64,000 nucleotides of DNA from Pelodera strongyloides (lineage: Eukaryota; Nematoda; Chromadorea; Rhabditida; Rhabditidae), in assembly GCA_036852015.1 (NCBI GenBank), contig JAANDG010000067.1:62001-126000 (forward strand), in the 5' to 3' direction. This document shows positions 29,850 through 43,352 of the stretch, piece after piece. How positions within the stretch are numbered: position 1 is the first letter of the stretch; each line of letters starts with the position of its first letter. The position numbers and the translations under genes were made by a program. Below the pieces are notes generated by a model. It was not told the DNA's origin. It searched no databases and saw only the letters and a list, made by a program, of their open reading frames with translations.

Positions 29850-31206
29850 CGATGGATACGGGTTACCATTTTGGAATATTTATTTTTTCATTATTACATC
29901 TTTGAGCTGTTCACGTCGATTGGTTTGTTCTTCGGTGAGAACAGTGAGAACTGCCACTGGATCTTTCTGAGAAGGCAAACTCTTATTATATTTTATGCAC
30001 TAAGTGCATAGCCAAGTTCAACGTTAAGTTTAAAGCGTTGTAAGAGCCGGTTTTTGAAGCATGTACTTGACGCTGTATTCCCTGCGCGGTGTTTATTTTG
30101 TTTATCTAATTATTTTCATAATCCATTGCATGTCCAATATCTTTCAAAACCGGCAGTTATTCCACTTTAAGAATTAATTATATGTAATGTAATTAGAGTC
30201 GTAGAATGTGAAAACTACTGTTTTATTGATTGATTTTGTTAATTGTTGATTGTTATAATTTTCCAGAAGAAACTGATATGATAATGAAAACAGTTTGCGT
30301 CAAGGCTTGCGATGCTTCACTACTTTGTTCGTTTGCGAGAAAGTAATTACCTAGTTTTAGTTATTTAGTGAAGCATCGTATGCCTTCAAATGTGTAGATC
30401 TCTTTTATTACTGACTATCGAAAGGTAATATGTATTTAATAAAAATGTATTTTCTAAATATAATGTTGTTGCGGTTGAGAAATTGTGTACAATAGAGGCT
30501 CGGAAGGAATAAAAATTTTATTATTCAATGTATTATTATAATTTTGAAATACACATTGTACAAATAAAAATAAAAAAAAGTTAAAAAAAGACACGTTAGG
30601 AGAACTGAGAGAATTACTAGCGTAGACAATTATAACGAAGCGGTGTATTAAATTTTTCAATTATCATTATTATTTGATTAAGTTCGGCGGCACACAATTT
30701 TGAGCGTTTCGTCTGTAGTAAATTAATATACATCTAAAAAAATTATAGTTCTAGGGTAACATAAAAGAAAGCTAGACGCGTTGCTAAAAGGACAAACTAA
30801 TACGAAAAAGAAAACTAAACAATTAATTGAGCTTCATTCGTGGTAATAAGGCACGGGTAGGCATGGTTTGCTGTTTTATTCGTTCTGTTATTATTACTAG
30901 AAAACAAACAATAAAAAACCCTAACATTAGAGGGCCGTCTAACATTAGGAATGAGTCACTGTTTTGTTTTGTAACCGGTAAGTCGATCATTGTTTTATGA
31001 CAAGGTTACGGTACATGGGTTCATGGTTAATTAGGCTAATTATAAGATAATGCTACCGATCTTGGGATAATTAGACTAATTACTTATAAGCGTATCAATC
31101 ACAGTTCTTATCAAATTTGCTATGAAGATATATATGCATTGGCAATATATGTTTGGTGGGCGTGGTCTAATTAAAGTGGGTGGGGCCTAATTACAGTGGG
31201 CGTGGC
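29850..31206. other. Convergent intergenic spacer
   Basis: It lies between the 3' ends of mfap-1 and unc-89. A TTAAAGCG-type inverted-repe remnant sits at about 30031-30172, and an AATAAA at 30438-30443 is a possible but distant poly(A) signal for mfap-1. I see no further gene. Confidence 0.6.
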
Positions 31207-31349
31207 CTAATTGGCTGCACCATTTAACCGGCTGACTGTAATGCTCTCTTCAAGTTTAATTTCTTCTTCAATCATTTCCCTCCTCCTTCGAGATGTGGAT
31301 CGACTTCGTAGTTTTATGTTGAGGGGCGGGGCCGTTTCGGGATCTTCCT
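31207..31349 (-). other. unc-89: Predicted terminal exon of unc-89
   Basis: A TTTTTCCAG acceptor precedes 143 bp encoding an acidic start, an LRSRSTSRRRREMIEEE segment and a TAG stop at 31207-31209. It takes two bases in, matching the one base left by the exon at 36853-37021 (donor GTGTGG). The gap of 5.5 kb makes the join tentative. Read-through of the previous exon would instead end at a stop at 36767-36769. Confidence 0.6.
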
Positions 31350-34300
31350 CTGGAAAAATCGATATTTGATTACTGTATTGGAAAATCGGTGCTTGATTAC
31401 TGTATTTTAAATTTGACATTTGATTATGATATTGGAAAACCAATATTTGATTACGGTATAGGAAAATCGATATTTGATTATGGTATAGGAAACTTGAAAT
31501 TTGATTACGGTATAAGTATTTGTGGACACATCCTAACAACGTAACAACGTTCAATTTGTACATGGATAAAGAGAGAAGAAGAAGGCTTCAGTACGGGACA
31601 TTGTTAATCGGATGTGGGTGCCGCAAAGGTAGGCACGCCCAGGACTAGGCGTCCTCGTAGCCCTGAGTGCGCGGCCCACGCGCCCAGGGTGAGCCACAGA
31701 GCGCCAGAAGCGCTAATTGTAAGGCAGGTGGATTGTAGAGCACGAAAGTATGCCAAGTTGGCTGTGCACGCGATGAATCGCAGAAAGGAAAGCACGAAAG
31801 AATTCTATGACTGGGATATGTGATGTGTGTGTTATCTCTGTATTTTCTGTGTACGTTAGAGCCTTAACGGTAAAGCGTTAATATTTGAGGCGTAAGCATT
31901 CGGAGATCATATACATCACTCAATTCCCTGAGGGGTAGTGAAAATACTGTCTTTCTCAACGACTCACTCTCCCCATGAAAAAGTTCCTCGAGGGGACCGA
32001 GTGTTGAAGATGACTTCTGATACTTGAAGAAACTAATAAACCGACTTAAGCTAATACCTTAAAGGGAGAGGCCCACGAGGAAAAAGTTGTCCACAATTTA
32101 CTTGCACCGAATGTCCGGAAGCTCAGAAATATTTATGTGAAAACCGCATTTTTTTGCATCTAGAATTCGCAGAGATATTCTATGATAAACAGTTCGGCCA
32201 GGCACCGTAGTCAGAAACGTTAAAATACCTTTTTATAGTTTATATCCGTCCATTAACATTCTTTCTATACACAATACTTATTAAACGAATGAAGAACATT
32301 ACTATACCATTGTAAGAAAGCCTTTCCAATACTGTAATGCCATAAAAGAGCAAAAATTGTTTCAGACTACGGTGCCTGGCCGAACTGTTTAGCGTAGAAT
32401 ATATCTGCGAGTACTAGGTGCAAAGAGATGCGGTTTTCGCAGTTATATTTCTGAGATTCCGGACATTTTGTACAAGTAAATTGAGGAAAACTTTTTCCCG
32501 TGGGCCCCTCCCTTTAAACTTAAACTGAAAAAAAACTAGAAAAAAAAAGCTAGTAAACCGTGTACTTGCATTCTTCAATGCACTGACAAATCGGCTTACT
32601 TCTTTGAGGATGTTTGTCTGTCTTCTACGTCTTTCCGAAAGGAAACATGCAAATTTCCCGTTCGGGATGGACATTTCCGAGGTTCTAATACTTGGAGAAA
32701 GGTTCTAATACTTAGAGCATGGGAAAGCTTTTTGCATTCTAATCTATACTGTATTGTGAGCTTTCTCCAAACATTACAACCATTCGGACATATCCATTGG
32801 GAACGGGAAATATTCATGTTTTTATTTCGGAAAGAGCATCCGGAACGCGCCCTAAATTGCAGAAATGTTATGCCAAAACAGATCTCCGGGTTGTATGTTT
32901 GTAAATATGCAAATACGTGAATCACTGGAATAGTGTTATTATGTTGTTATTTTATCTATTTTTTTTCATTAAGAAGCTGAAGCGTTTAGTCTTGCAGGCA
33001 AATACTAGCATTTATTACTATTGAAAGGCGCCAAGCAAAAAAACATCCCGAAGTCCAAGACGTGTACAAGATGCGTTCCGCCGCAGCGTTGCGGTGCAGC
33101 TCCTCTAGGGTGCGCAAGACGTGCGCCACGGGTGCAAATTCCTGGCACACTTGCCACGCCCGCACCGAAATGTGCCGCCATATGAATTTCACACCCTTTG
33201 GTGCACATACCGCACCCTAGATGTGAGCCGCTCCGGTGTAGAAGGTGAGCCGCTCCGGTGTAGCGAACGCTCCTTTTCAATTGCGTAGTATCATTCGTCT
33301 CATCAATCTCATTAAACCAATCCATGCACTTCAACCACGTGCAAGTCCTACACGATCAGAAACTAGACGCTAGACCAGTGAAACTCCTACTAACGGCATC
33401 AGCGGATGACAGATTTTTCAGCGGGCTAGCGGAGGAACACCCAAATGACTGATCAACTAAGGTAAGTGAGGGACGATGTGAGGATCCAAGAGCAAGTCAT
33501 ACTCCGATAGCACCTTGAGGCCTGGCTTAGGGCCTCTAGGTGCTTAGGGCACGAACACGGTTAATCTTACAAGAGAAAACCACAATTGAGGGAACAGGCA
33601 ACGAACCTAGGATTGAAGGGCGCGGATGCGGAATTCCAAACCAAAGGTAATTCGTGGTCGGACACGTAATTGCTCTCCATAGTACGGCCGCGACCATTAG
33701 CCCGTGTGAATAACCTCCATAATGCGCACGTAAATATATAACCGATACTTCTCATATACGTTTCTAAGCCTTGATCAGTAAATAGTTGAACTGAGCATAT
33801 GAAATAGCGAGGATTCAACACCGTGGTTAGAAGTCATATGTTTGCCGGTTGAGGAATATCAATAGTCATAGGCAAAATGTCTGGCTGAGCTCTGTCGTAC
33901 CATGGAGAACAATTGCATTTCCAAATTTCCAACTGCCAATCTCGAACTACTTTTGGTCTTTTTCGGAATTCCGTATCCCGAACGCGCCCAAATTCGCAGA
34001 GGGACAGGCGAAGTACCATTTACGGCTTTCAAGTCTTTTTCGAAAACGTTTCGAGAACCGAGATACTTCCGTCAACATATTGACGGTCCGAAGTTGGAAA
34101 CAATATCCTAGGCGGAGACGCAGTAGGGGCTAAAGATGAATAGCTAGATGGACAGAGAAGCCCTACAAGTAGAGAAAAATCGAAAAACAGTCGGACCATG
34201 TGCAATAGACGAAGCCGACAGCTGACACCACTCCAAAAGCCGTGCAACCGCCACAGAAGAGTTCAAAGTGGAAATAGAAGCGTCGTTTTGGTAGTGATGA

Positions 34301-37300
34301 GAATACACCATATAGACACAGACGGGTTCTAGTTGAGATGCGAAACTAGGGCGCGTTCTAGATTGGGCAGAAAACGGAAAAACTACCATTTTTCATCGCA
34401 AATGCATCGGTGCAAAGTGAGAGACGAATACAAGAACATTTCTGTTTTCGGTCCACCTCAAATGCGTCTTTCTTGTTCTGGTCTGGTCTCCCTTCCAATG
34501 AAACAAAATTCATAAGACTATTAGAACCAAGAAGCAAACAAGAAAGTTCGCCAGGAAAACATCAAGGAGTTGTAACCGAAACCGAGAACAAATAAGTTGA
34601 AAGCGGAACTCTATTCCCTGTATAAGGGCCAGTAAGATGAGACCAAATATTTAAGAATAGCCTTGTGTTATATGCACAAGAAGCTGTTTTTGATCCTTTC
34701 CCTCACGTAGAAAAGAGTAGAAAAGAAAAAGTCGATGGTGGGGGAAGACCAAAAACCTTGCCAGAGGACGAAGGACTGCACTGAAGTATCACATAAAGAA
34801 ACACAAAGGCGACAAAGATTGAACATTGATCGAGAATGTGAATCTGTGAATGCTCCGCGTATGAACAACGACTTCGGACGATAAAGATTCTGCATGGCTT
34901 CAGAACTGATAACCAAATTAAACTAGTTATTATGTTACGCGGCCAAAGGTACCGTATCTATATCACAAGTCACCTCAAACCGGACCCGAACCCTCGTCAC
35001 CCTAACCAGAATCCATCCTTTTCGCCACTAAGCCAAGAGCGCACCTGGTCCTATATATAACAGGGCTAATACTTAGAGATACACATTTACTCAATCGCAA
35101 TCGTTGGAAAACCACCAGAGGATTATTGAATCACTAACTATAAGAATATGAGTTTTTAGATAATTCAAAAGTCCGCCCCCTACTCGCAGCGTAATACTTG
35201 AATCCAGTGGAGGTTGTCATCAGTGCTGAGCTGCACTGCTACCCTATTTCCCTATTTACGTATTCTAATTATACCCCCCCCCCCCTTGCAGCCTGACGAC
35301 ATCGGGAGCGATCGTGTAAACACCAGCCCATAATCGTGTTGTAGTGTTCCTGCCGGGGGGGGGGGGGGGGCGCTGGGCTGGTGTAAGTGTAACTCCGGCT
35401 AATCATGCCTTATCCTCTGCCAGTGTCGTAACTCTTATCCCCGGGGATATAGCCATATCTTTAAAACCTCAACATCCATACTCGATGAATCCTTATGCGG
35501 ATATTCTAACTACAAATACTGTAAGAACTGAAGACATTGTACTAACGGAAGAGAACCAGACAGCCGCAGAAAAAAGATCCTGTAGTTTGTAGTACGCATT
35601 ACCAGCTTCTTAAGAACGTCATATTTTCAACAAAGGCATCGTCGTGGAAGGTGGAAATCTTTAAGGTTAGGTTGCATCTTTTCTTTCAAATCAAACCTCA
35701 TAAGTCTGAAACATGCATTCATTTGTGAGTTTATAAAAAAAAGTTAATATCGAAATATGACATGTTAGGTAACGGAAAATATGTTTTTGTGGTAGTGCTC
35801 TTGTATTTGTTTGTAAAATATGTTTTGTTTATTATTATTATTATCATTATTATTATTATTAAACCATCACATATCGCAGCACATAAGAATTCGTAAAAGA
35901 AAACAGAAAAGACTAATAATAGCGACAAATGAAGGAAATAGTTTGTTCAATAATTAGCGCGCGTTCGCAATTTGACTAGAATAACATCAATAGACTAGAA
36001 ATTAGAGATTTTGTGGAATGACAATTATAAAATTATGTATAGAAAAAATATTAATCAATATAATATATAAAGTCACTGGGTTAAATTATGTCGGGGTGTG
36101 CGGGAAAAACCAGGAGTAGTGATTGTCACTCGGCAAATTGCATTGGTGTACGGTAGATAAAGAGATAGATTAGGGTCCCGAAAAGAAGATGTAATTGCGC
36201 GGGAAAGGCAGGCAATTTAAAAAGATTTGTACAGAAAATACAGAGCTAGATCCCCTCTGACTATGCATTTATCGATCGTTGTTCGATAAAATGTTGTAAC
36301 CCGAAAAGCGTTGACGGTTAAAAAAAAGTAAAAAAAAATGAGGGGGCGGTGCTTACTCCTGCTAATTACGCTGTCGTCAGAAACCTTAGCCTAATTACCG
36401 TACCAACAAGGGCCGTTCATTGGTACAGTAAAGCTTCGGAACTAGGCAATTAATAATTATAATGGTAAAATAGCACATCGATTCACACCAAGTGAGGGCC
36501 GTACACTTGACGTGAAGATGTGCGCATTCTTTGAATTTATTGTAAATTCAAATTTTTATATGCGGAGTGCACCATGTTATGCGTAGGCTTGTGAACAGTG
36601 ACCTACTAGAAATGTGTACGGAGAAAGTAGAGAAGCTAATAGCACACCGTTCAAACCTCAAACAATTAAAGCGGTATGCAACGTGGTTTTGGTCTTTCAA
36701 AATTCGAAAAACCACGTGCAATACCGCTTTAATCTCTCAGAAAAGGGTAAATTGAGCTAGTCAGGGTTACAACATTCTATAGGCATTTAGACAGTCAAGG
36801 AGGAGTTTTTCTGCGGAGTTTGGTATTGAGGAGCCAGGGATCGGAGCCACACCTTCTACGGTGACGTTGCAGGAGGAGGTAGTTTGTCCGGCGTCGTTGA
36901 CCGCGACGCACGAGTAGACACCGCTGTCCCGCCACATTGGGTCGTTGATGATCAGGGAGCGGGTGCACGGCTCCTCGAAGGCGAATTTGATCCGGGAGGA
37001 CTCGACCACGGGCCGCCATTCCTGAAAATATACAAGTTTAAAGCGGTATAACACCTGGTTTTCAGGCATGTGCTAGGTGACTGGATTTTCGTATTTTGTA
37101 TGCAAATTTATGTGAGCTTCTTGGAATCGAAGATCTACTTATTCAATAAAAGATTCCAATCTCAAAACGTTTCTGCGCAAAAGTGAAGGACAAGAGATAA
37201 GGCGGAAGATTGACGAGTGTAAAATTCGAACTAGGGTCATTCTGGTGCGAATTCATAACTAAACCACTGCGCCATGCCCACCTTCATCCACTTGACATCA

Positions 37301-40300
37301 GGCGGCGGGTTTCCTTCCACTCGCACGTCCAACTTGATCCGTTGTCCTTGTGGGAACGTCCTGTTGGTGAGCGGTTGGATGAAGTTTGGTCGGGCTGGAA
37401 TATACGGTAAAGGTACCGCGGGATACTGTACTTGGCACTGATACCAATATTACCGTAGGAATCGTTGTTAAGCTAATTATCAGGGATAATTGCACACCTA
37501 ATTACACGAAACCACACCATTGTGACTCCACGAAGGGTCCACTGCTGGGGGCGTGAAATGACAAGTGGCTAAGATCATTACAGGAACTAATTAGGTTACG
37601 ATAACAGAAATTAAGCAAATACTTACTGGCCAAATCAATGAAAATATTTTGTTGTTCTTCTCCATATTGGTTAATGGCCACGCATTGGTACTGACCGACA
37701 TTTGACTAAACAATCGATAAATGATAAGTTTATTCCTTTTCCGTTAATAATTAATTACGCTTCGTACAACTAAATAGTTCTTTTGGACAAAAAGGTAACA
37801 TTAGAAAACAGAAATAACCCTGTGTGGGTCCCGTGTCCGAAAGAGACGGTCCGAACAGCGCCTGGCTTTCACAATTCATATTTTACTGTATCATATATGC
37901 AAATTTAAAGAACAAATTTCCTTGTAGATATAAAACTTGCCTTTGAAAATCCACTGATCACGAGATGTGTTTCCGATCCACCGTATACATAAACCTGGAA
38001 AAAAATTGCATGAGAAGTTACTGCAGTACACTGCTTGATAAAACATGCTTTATTGAGATGGTTGATTCTAGATGATATCAAATCGTTCTTCAATCGTATT
38101 CTTGTACGCTGCATTCCCGCGTATGCAAGTGACGTTTTAATCGGCCTACAACATATGGGAATGCGGATGTCCAAAATGTGTTTGAAAAACCGGGTGTTAT
38201 ACCGCTTTAATTCCCAACCTTGCACTTGTTGAACGGATCATTCGGGTCGATGTCGACGCCTCGGAACTTCCACTGGATCTTAGGGTCTGGGTATCCCTGG
38301 ACGTTTAAGACGATCGTAATTGAATCGGCTTCGGCGCAGTACCTCTTTTCTTCAACGCCGGGGGCGAACCATGGGGCGCAGGCTGGAAATTAGCTTACTG
38401 TGCATGCGAAATTTGCATAATACAAAACTAAAGAAACGTTTAGGCATACCCAGGACTAAGGCCAGGTTGATAGGTGGTGGTCCCCGCGCAAAAAAAGCTC
38501 CACGGCAGGTGTGTCAAAATGAGGAGTGCGCGAAAAGATTCACCACTACAATATCAGTTAGCTCTTGCGGCGCACTGCTTGAATGGGTCAAGGCAAGCGC
38601 GCCACAGGGTCGCCAACTGGAATGGATACGTTTCGCGCACCCCTGGCACAAAATCCACTTACCATATTGCTCCGCGTACGCCTCGCTGAGTGCGCGTTCC
38701 GCATACGGATCAAGGAGAGGGATGATCTTCTTGTTCTTGTCCATCACGGGTTGAGGTGGGGCCATCAACCTTTAAAATAATACAAATAATGATAAATCAA
38801 TAATTGTTAAATATTAATTATTAATTATTAATTATTAATTATCAATAATTACAATATACTGAAAATGAAAGCTCTCGCAAATATGGGCATTATATGGAGT
38901 AGGCGCTACGTCCGGCTTCAAGACTCTTTGCTTTAGACTAACTAAAAACTACACCCCTTCGAACTACAAGTTACCTATTGTAGTAACTTCGGTATTTTAA
39001 ATTACACGTTCTAAACTACACTCCAACAAAAAGTTTTTCTGAAGTTCCGGCTCCAAACCACATGCCTACAAAAACGATACTGTAAGTTTTATCGACAAAC
39101 TGCATACTGTACCTGCTAGGCGGAGATGCTGGTGATGGGTCCGAGATACCGTAAATGTTCTCTGCGCGTACTCTGAACTGATAGGACTTGCCGAGCTCAA
39201 GGTTTCGCACCTTGCACACCGGCTCGGGAATGTTGTAGTCAAGCTGGAAAAAAGCAACTTTAATTTAAAAACGTAGTTACATTCTAGAAGTTTAATTGCT
39301 TCATTTAATGTAATCAAATGACTGTCTAATAGGTCGTACAGGTTGCTACTTATATGAACTATGATCGAATGGCTTACGTTAGTTTTCAACATTTCGATGT
39401 AGTAGTTTACTTATTAACTTCAAGTTATTAAGACCCTTGGCTCTTCTCTAAAGGTCCTAAAATCTACGACATGAGAGCTAAAGCCTAACACCTAAAGATC
39501 GAAAAATCCAAAGTGCCTTACCAAGCTCCACTCCTTTTCTGGGAGTTCTCGGATCTCGATGACGTATGTGACTTGGGGATACCTGGGTGGTGCCCTTTTA
39601 GTGGGGATCCACGAGAGAGTCAGGTAGTGACCAGTGACCTGGAAAAGAATACTGTACATATGTATACTACTGTATACATACACGTTATTATGATACTTGT
39701 GAGAGTGCAGCATTGATTGTAGCTATGTGAACAACATATTATCCATATGTAGGTACCAGCGAATGTTAAAGTGCCTACAATACTCAAAAAAAGAGATACA
39801 CCATCTCGAATACACATCATGTAGTTTAATTTTAATACCTCCTTGATGAAGGGTCCCTTGTCGGGTGGCGTGGGTAGTGATGAATAATTAATCTTCGTGA
39901 AACCGTATTCCTCAGTCAAATATGGAGTGACGTCGAACTCGCCGTTGAACTTGATGTAGTCGAGTAGGGGAACTGGAAGCGAAGGTTATGTTATGCAAAG
40001 TTCATATAACGTCCTCTTTACTCCGAGACTTATGCATGGAAACAAGCCTGCTTATAAGTCAAAGCATACGCCTACTTCTAAGCCTAACCCAAAGTCGCAA
40101 CTTAAACCCCAAGCCGCAGCAGAAGCGTAAACATAAGCCTTACCTGAGCAGCGGAAACTCATTGTCAGTCGAGGAAGCGCTGGGAACCCTCTATAGGCTT
40201 GAAAGATACAAATTTTCAGGATCTCTTTATCTTTTCCCCTCTCAATACACATAATAACTACCGGTCACATCCAAGATTGCCGAACTGCTGGCTGTTCCAG

Positions 40301-43300
40301 CACTGTTCTTTGCCACTGCCAAATATTCACCCGAATCTTCTTCCTGTAATTAGCATATTAAATTAGCATAAATTTATCCAATGGTCACAACTTACAAACT
40401 TCAGTACTCGTATTACTGTACGCAAAGGGATAAATCAGAATTTTAGAAGCAAAAAGTTTCATGAGCAAAATACCAATAACCTTACCTAGGGACCACCAAC
40501 TGGTGGTTTCAAGTTACCCGAAAGCAGCAAGTAAATTAACATATGTTGACATGTATCCTTAGAGATCTACCCTAACTACTTATCAGATACTATATATGTA
40601 CCTTACCTGTGTATCAGTGATTATCAATGCATGTGATCCTCCCTTGCACGATTGAATCTTGTGCCGTGGGCCAGGGATGATGCGCTTTCCATTGTGGAAC
40701 CATTCAACCTAAACAATGGATATGGATATGGATATGGATATGGTAACCTAAGCTTTGGATACGATAACTTAAGCTAACCTCTAACTTTGGCTTACGTCGT
40801 ATGCCTTAACTTGGCTTATACTTACACTGCCTCAGTTTACGTTCACGCACCCATATTTCATGGTTTTTTTTAATGCAGTAGGTTACAAGTTCCCAACGTT
40901 CCTTACCACAAGACAAGTAGATACATAACATTATTAGTTTCAAATTAGAAAGGTCCCGATCAAAAACTTAATCTCGTGGCTTATCTTTTACCCTCCAACA
41001 AGTAAACTTCGCTACTTACCTCGGGAGCGGGGTGTCCCACAACCAGACAGTCGAATATCGTCGGCATATGACTGAATACGTGTTTGTTCTTGAGCTGGCG
41101 GACGAAACCTGGTGGATAGGGTAGGCCTCCCCTGAAATTATTAAAGTTTATTGGGCTTAGGGTTAGGCTGTTGTTTAGAATTAGGCTTCAACTTACAATC
41201 GGGCTTACGCTTAGCCAGCTTATGGTTAGCGTGAGATGCCGAAAGATACGGATTTCAGAAACATTATTGTGAAAACCACACTCCACAACACCCAGGGTAA
41301 CAACACCAGAGTGAGCAATTTCCCATAGGAATACCGGGTGCATCTTCAAGTGACTGCTTAGGGAGGGAGACGTGCTTTCCCTAAGGTCTGATGCGGGCAT
41401 GGATTCCTTAGGGATCTAGGTTCCCTTATGTGGTTTCCCTAAGGACTGATGCGGGGAGGTATTCCCTGGGGACCTAAGTCATAACCTTACCGATCTCTCT
41501 CCTCATCAGCAAATCGTGGCCTGATCACTCCGAGGGCTCCCTCTGTTCTAGCAGAACCCAACTTGTTGGTAGCTTCCAGGGCATAGTCACCCTCGTCGGA
41601 TGGATCACTGAAAAATCATTAAAGTGGTGTGGTACGTGGTTTGTGAAACTACTTATACTGGACAACTTTTGCATAAAAGAAGAACTATTTTATCTTACGT
41701 TTCAATGTTTCAATAAATTGGTCCGTAATTTTCAGCACACATTAATTCACCAACGCCAAAATAGTCATATGTTTCAGGTACAGGATATGTTTACGAGTTT
41801 CAAGAATAGTTTTTTCTGTACCGTTGGCCCGCTCAATAGTATTCTAAGTACTCATTTACATCACCTTTTTATGGGCATCTTCTGCTTCTAATTTAATGGA
41901 ATAGCTAATTATCTAATGACCATCTATTTAATGCAGCAAATTATGAAATTATAATTACCAGTTCAGAATAACCAGATGATGGATTCCCCGGTCGTCGGTG
42001 AACAGCACTCGGCGGCCATCCGGGCCATCGGTCAAAATTTCCTCACCATCCTAAATAAGAAGTATTATGCAACTGGTAGCCAGGCCGGTTCCAATAAAAT
42101 TTACCGCTGGGGTAGGTTACAGTCCTCTCCTGTAGCGTGCTCTCTCGGCTTTCTCTCGCTGCTTGTCAAAAGCAGAGAAAGCGAGAGAGCACGTTAAACA
42201 GGAGGCGCCTGTAACCTAACCCCAACGCTAAAATTATTGGAACCAGCCTCAGGTGTTTTTCATCTTGATCTCATGTCTACTCTGCTGAGTACCTCTGCGC
42301 CCAACGGTACAAAACTGATGTGCAAGCGGCAACCTTACGGCCTGCATGCGGCGCGGAAAAAAGTGGCACGTCGCTGGGTTCTGGCGTTGCCCGCCGTAAC
42401 GTTGCCGCTTGCACGCCAGTTCCGTCAGTGATAAGGGTTGAACAAGGTGGTGAACCACCGTTTGAATAAAGGAGCACGATGGTCTGACGTGGAATGAGAG
42501 CGTGTGCTGTGTTGAAATCTAATGTTAGCGCATCGTTACCATATTAGATACTTTATTATGGCATGAACCTTAGGGGTCTTAGGGGTTAGGGCTTTGGGAC
42601 TGAAGTGGGTTTCCGGTTGTGGATTGAAATGTTTGGGTTTCAGTTAAAGGGACCGGACCATCAAAGTAAACCTATATTTACGATACGTTTATAATGAGTA
42701 TAACGCATTTTTATTACAAGATATACAAACCAAATTTCACCTTCATTCACCCTGGGAAACTTTTTCCGATGCGCTCAACGTATATGTATAGTATACCGTA
42801 AAACTGAAAATATCCAAGCTGCCTATGCAAATTTATCGTAAAATTAGACTGCGATCAAAATTTGCATATACAGCTTTGAAATCTGCAGCTTTATGGTATA
42901 CATATACGTTGAGCGCATCGGAAAAAGTGTCCCAGGGTTAATGAAGGTGGAATTTGGTTTGTATATATTGTAATAAAAATGCTTTATAATCATTGTGAAC
43001 GTATCGTAAACGTAGGTTTACTTTGTCCCTTTAAATCTATACTTCCGCTCACCTTAAACCATTTGACTGTTGGTGTTGGCCAGCCAGTGGCGCACACGGT
43101 CATCTCGACGGTGCTACCCTGAAAAAATCGATAAATATAAAGAGTGTCCATTACAGTATACCTTCAAAGATTAAATGTGTGATGCCCCATTATAACATGA
43201 TCAGTGTCTTCGTTGATCAAAGAAATACGCTTAAAGGACACGCGAAAAAGTGCCATCTCTCTAAACCTCCCTTTATTTCTTTTCCCTACTCCATCCCTCT

Positions 43301-43310
43301 TACCCTCCCG

Positions 43311-43352
<42 letters not shown>

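Larger units (their letters stand above)
31350..36852. other. Large unc-89 intron or 3' spacer
   Basis: It holds palindromic elements at 31903-32019, 32059-32517 and 32620-32855, a tRNA-like fragment at about 34975-35045, C and G homopolymer runs at 35274-35285 and 35355-35370, and AT-rich DNA. A GC-rich open frame at 31608-31823 has no recognisable content. I saw no kinase motif. Confidence 0.6.

Noticed and set aside
31608..31823. GC-rich plus-strand ORF between unc-89 and the palindrome at 31903
   Set aside because: It has codon-like composition and a clean stop, but no ATG start, no acceptor after the upstream stop and no recognisable domain. I could not support a gene.
36767..36852. Read-through extension of the unc-89 exon 36853-37021 as its true C-terminus
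   Set aside because: A GTGTGG donor lies at the conserved boundary, and the extension has no similarity to the family. Kept only as an alternative ending.
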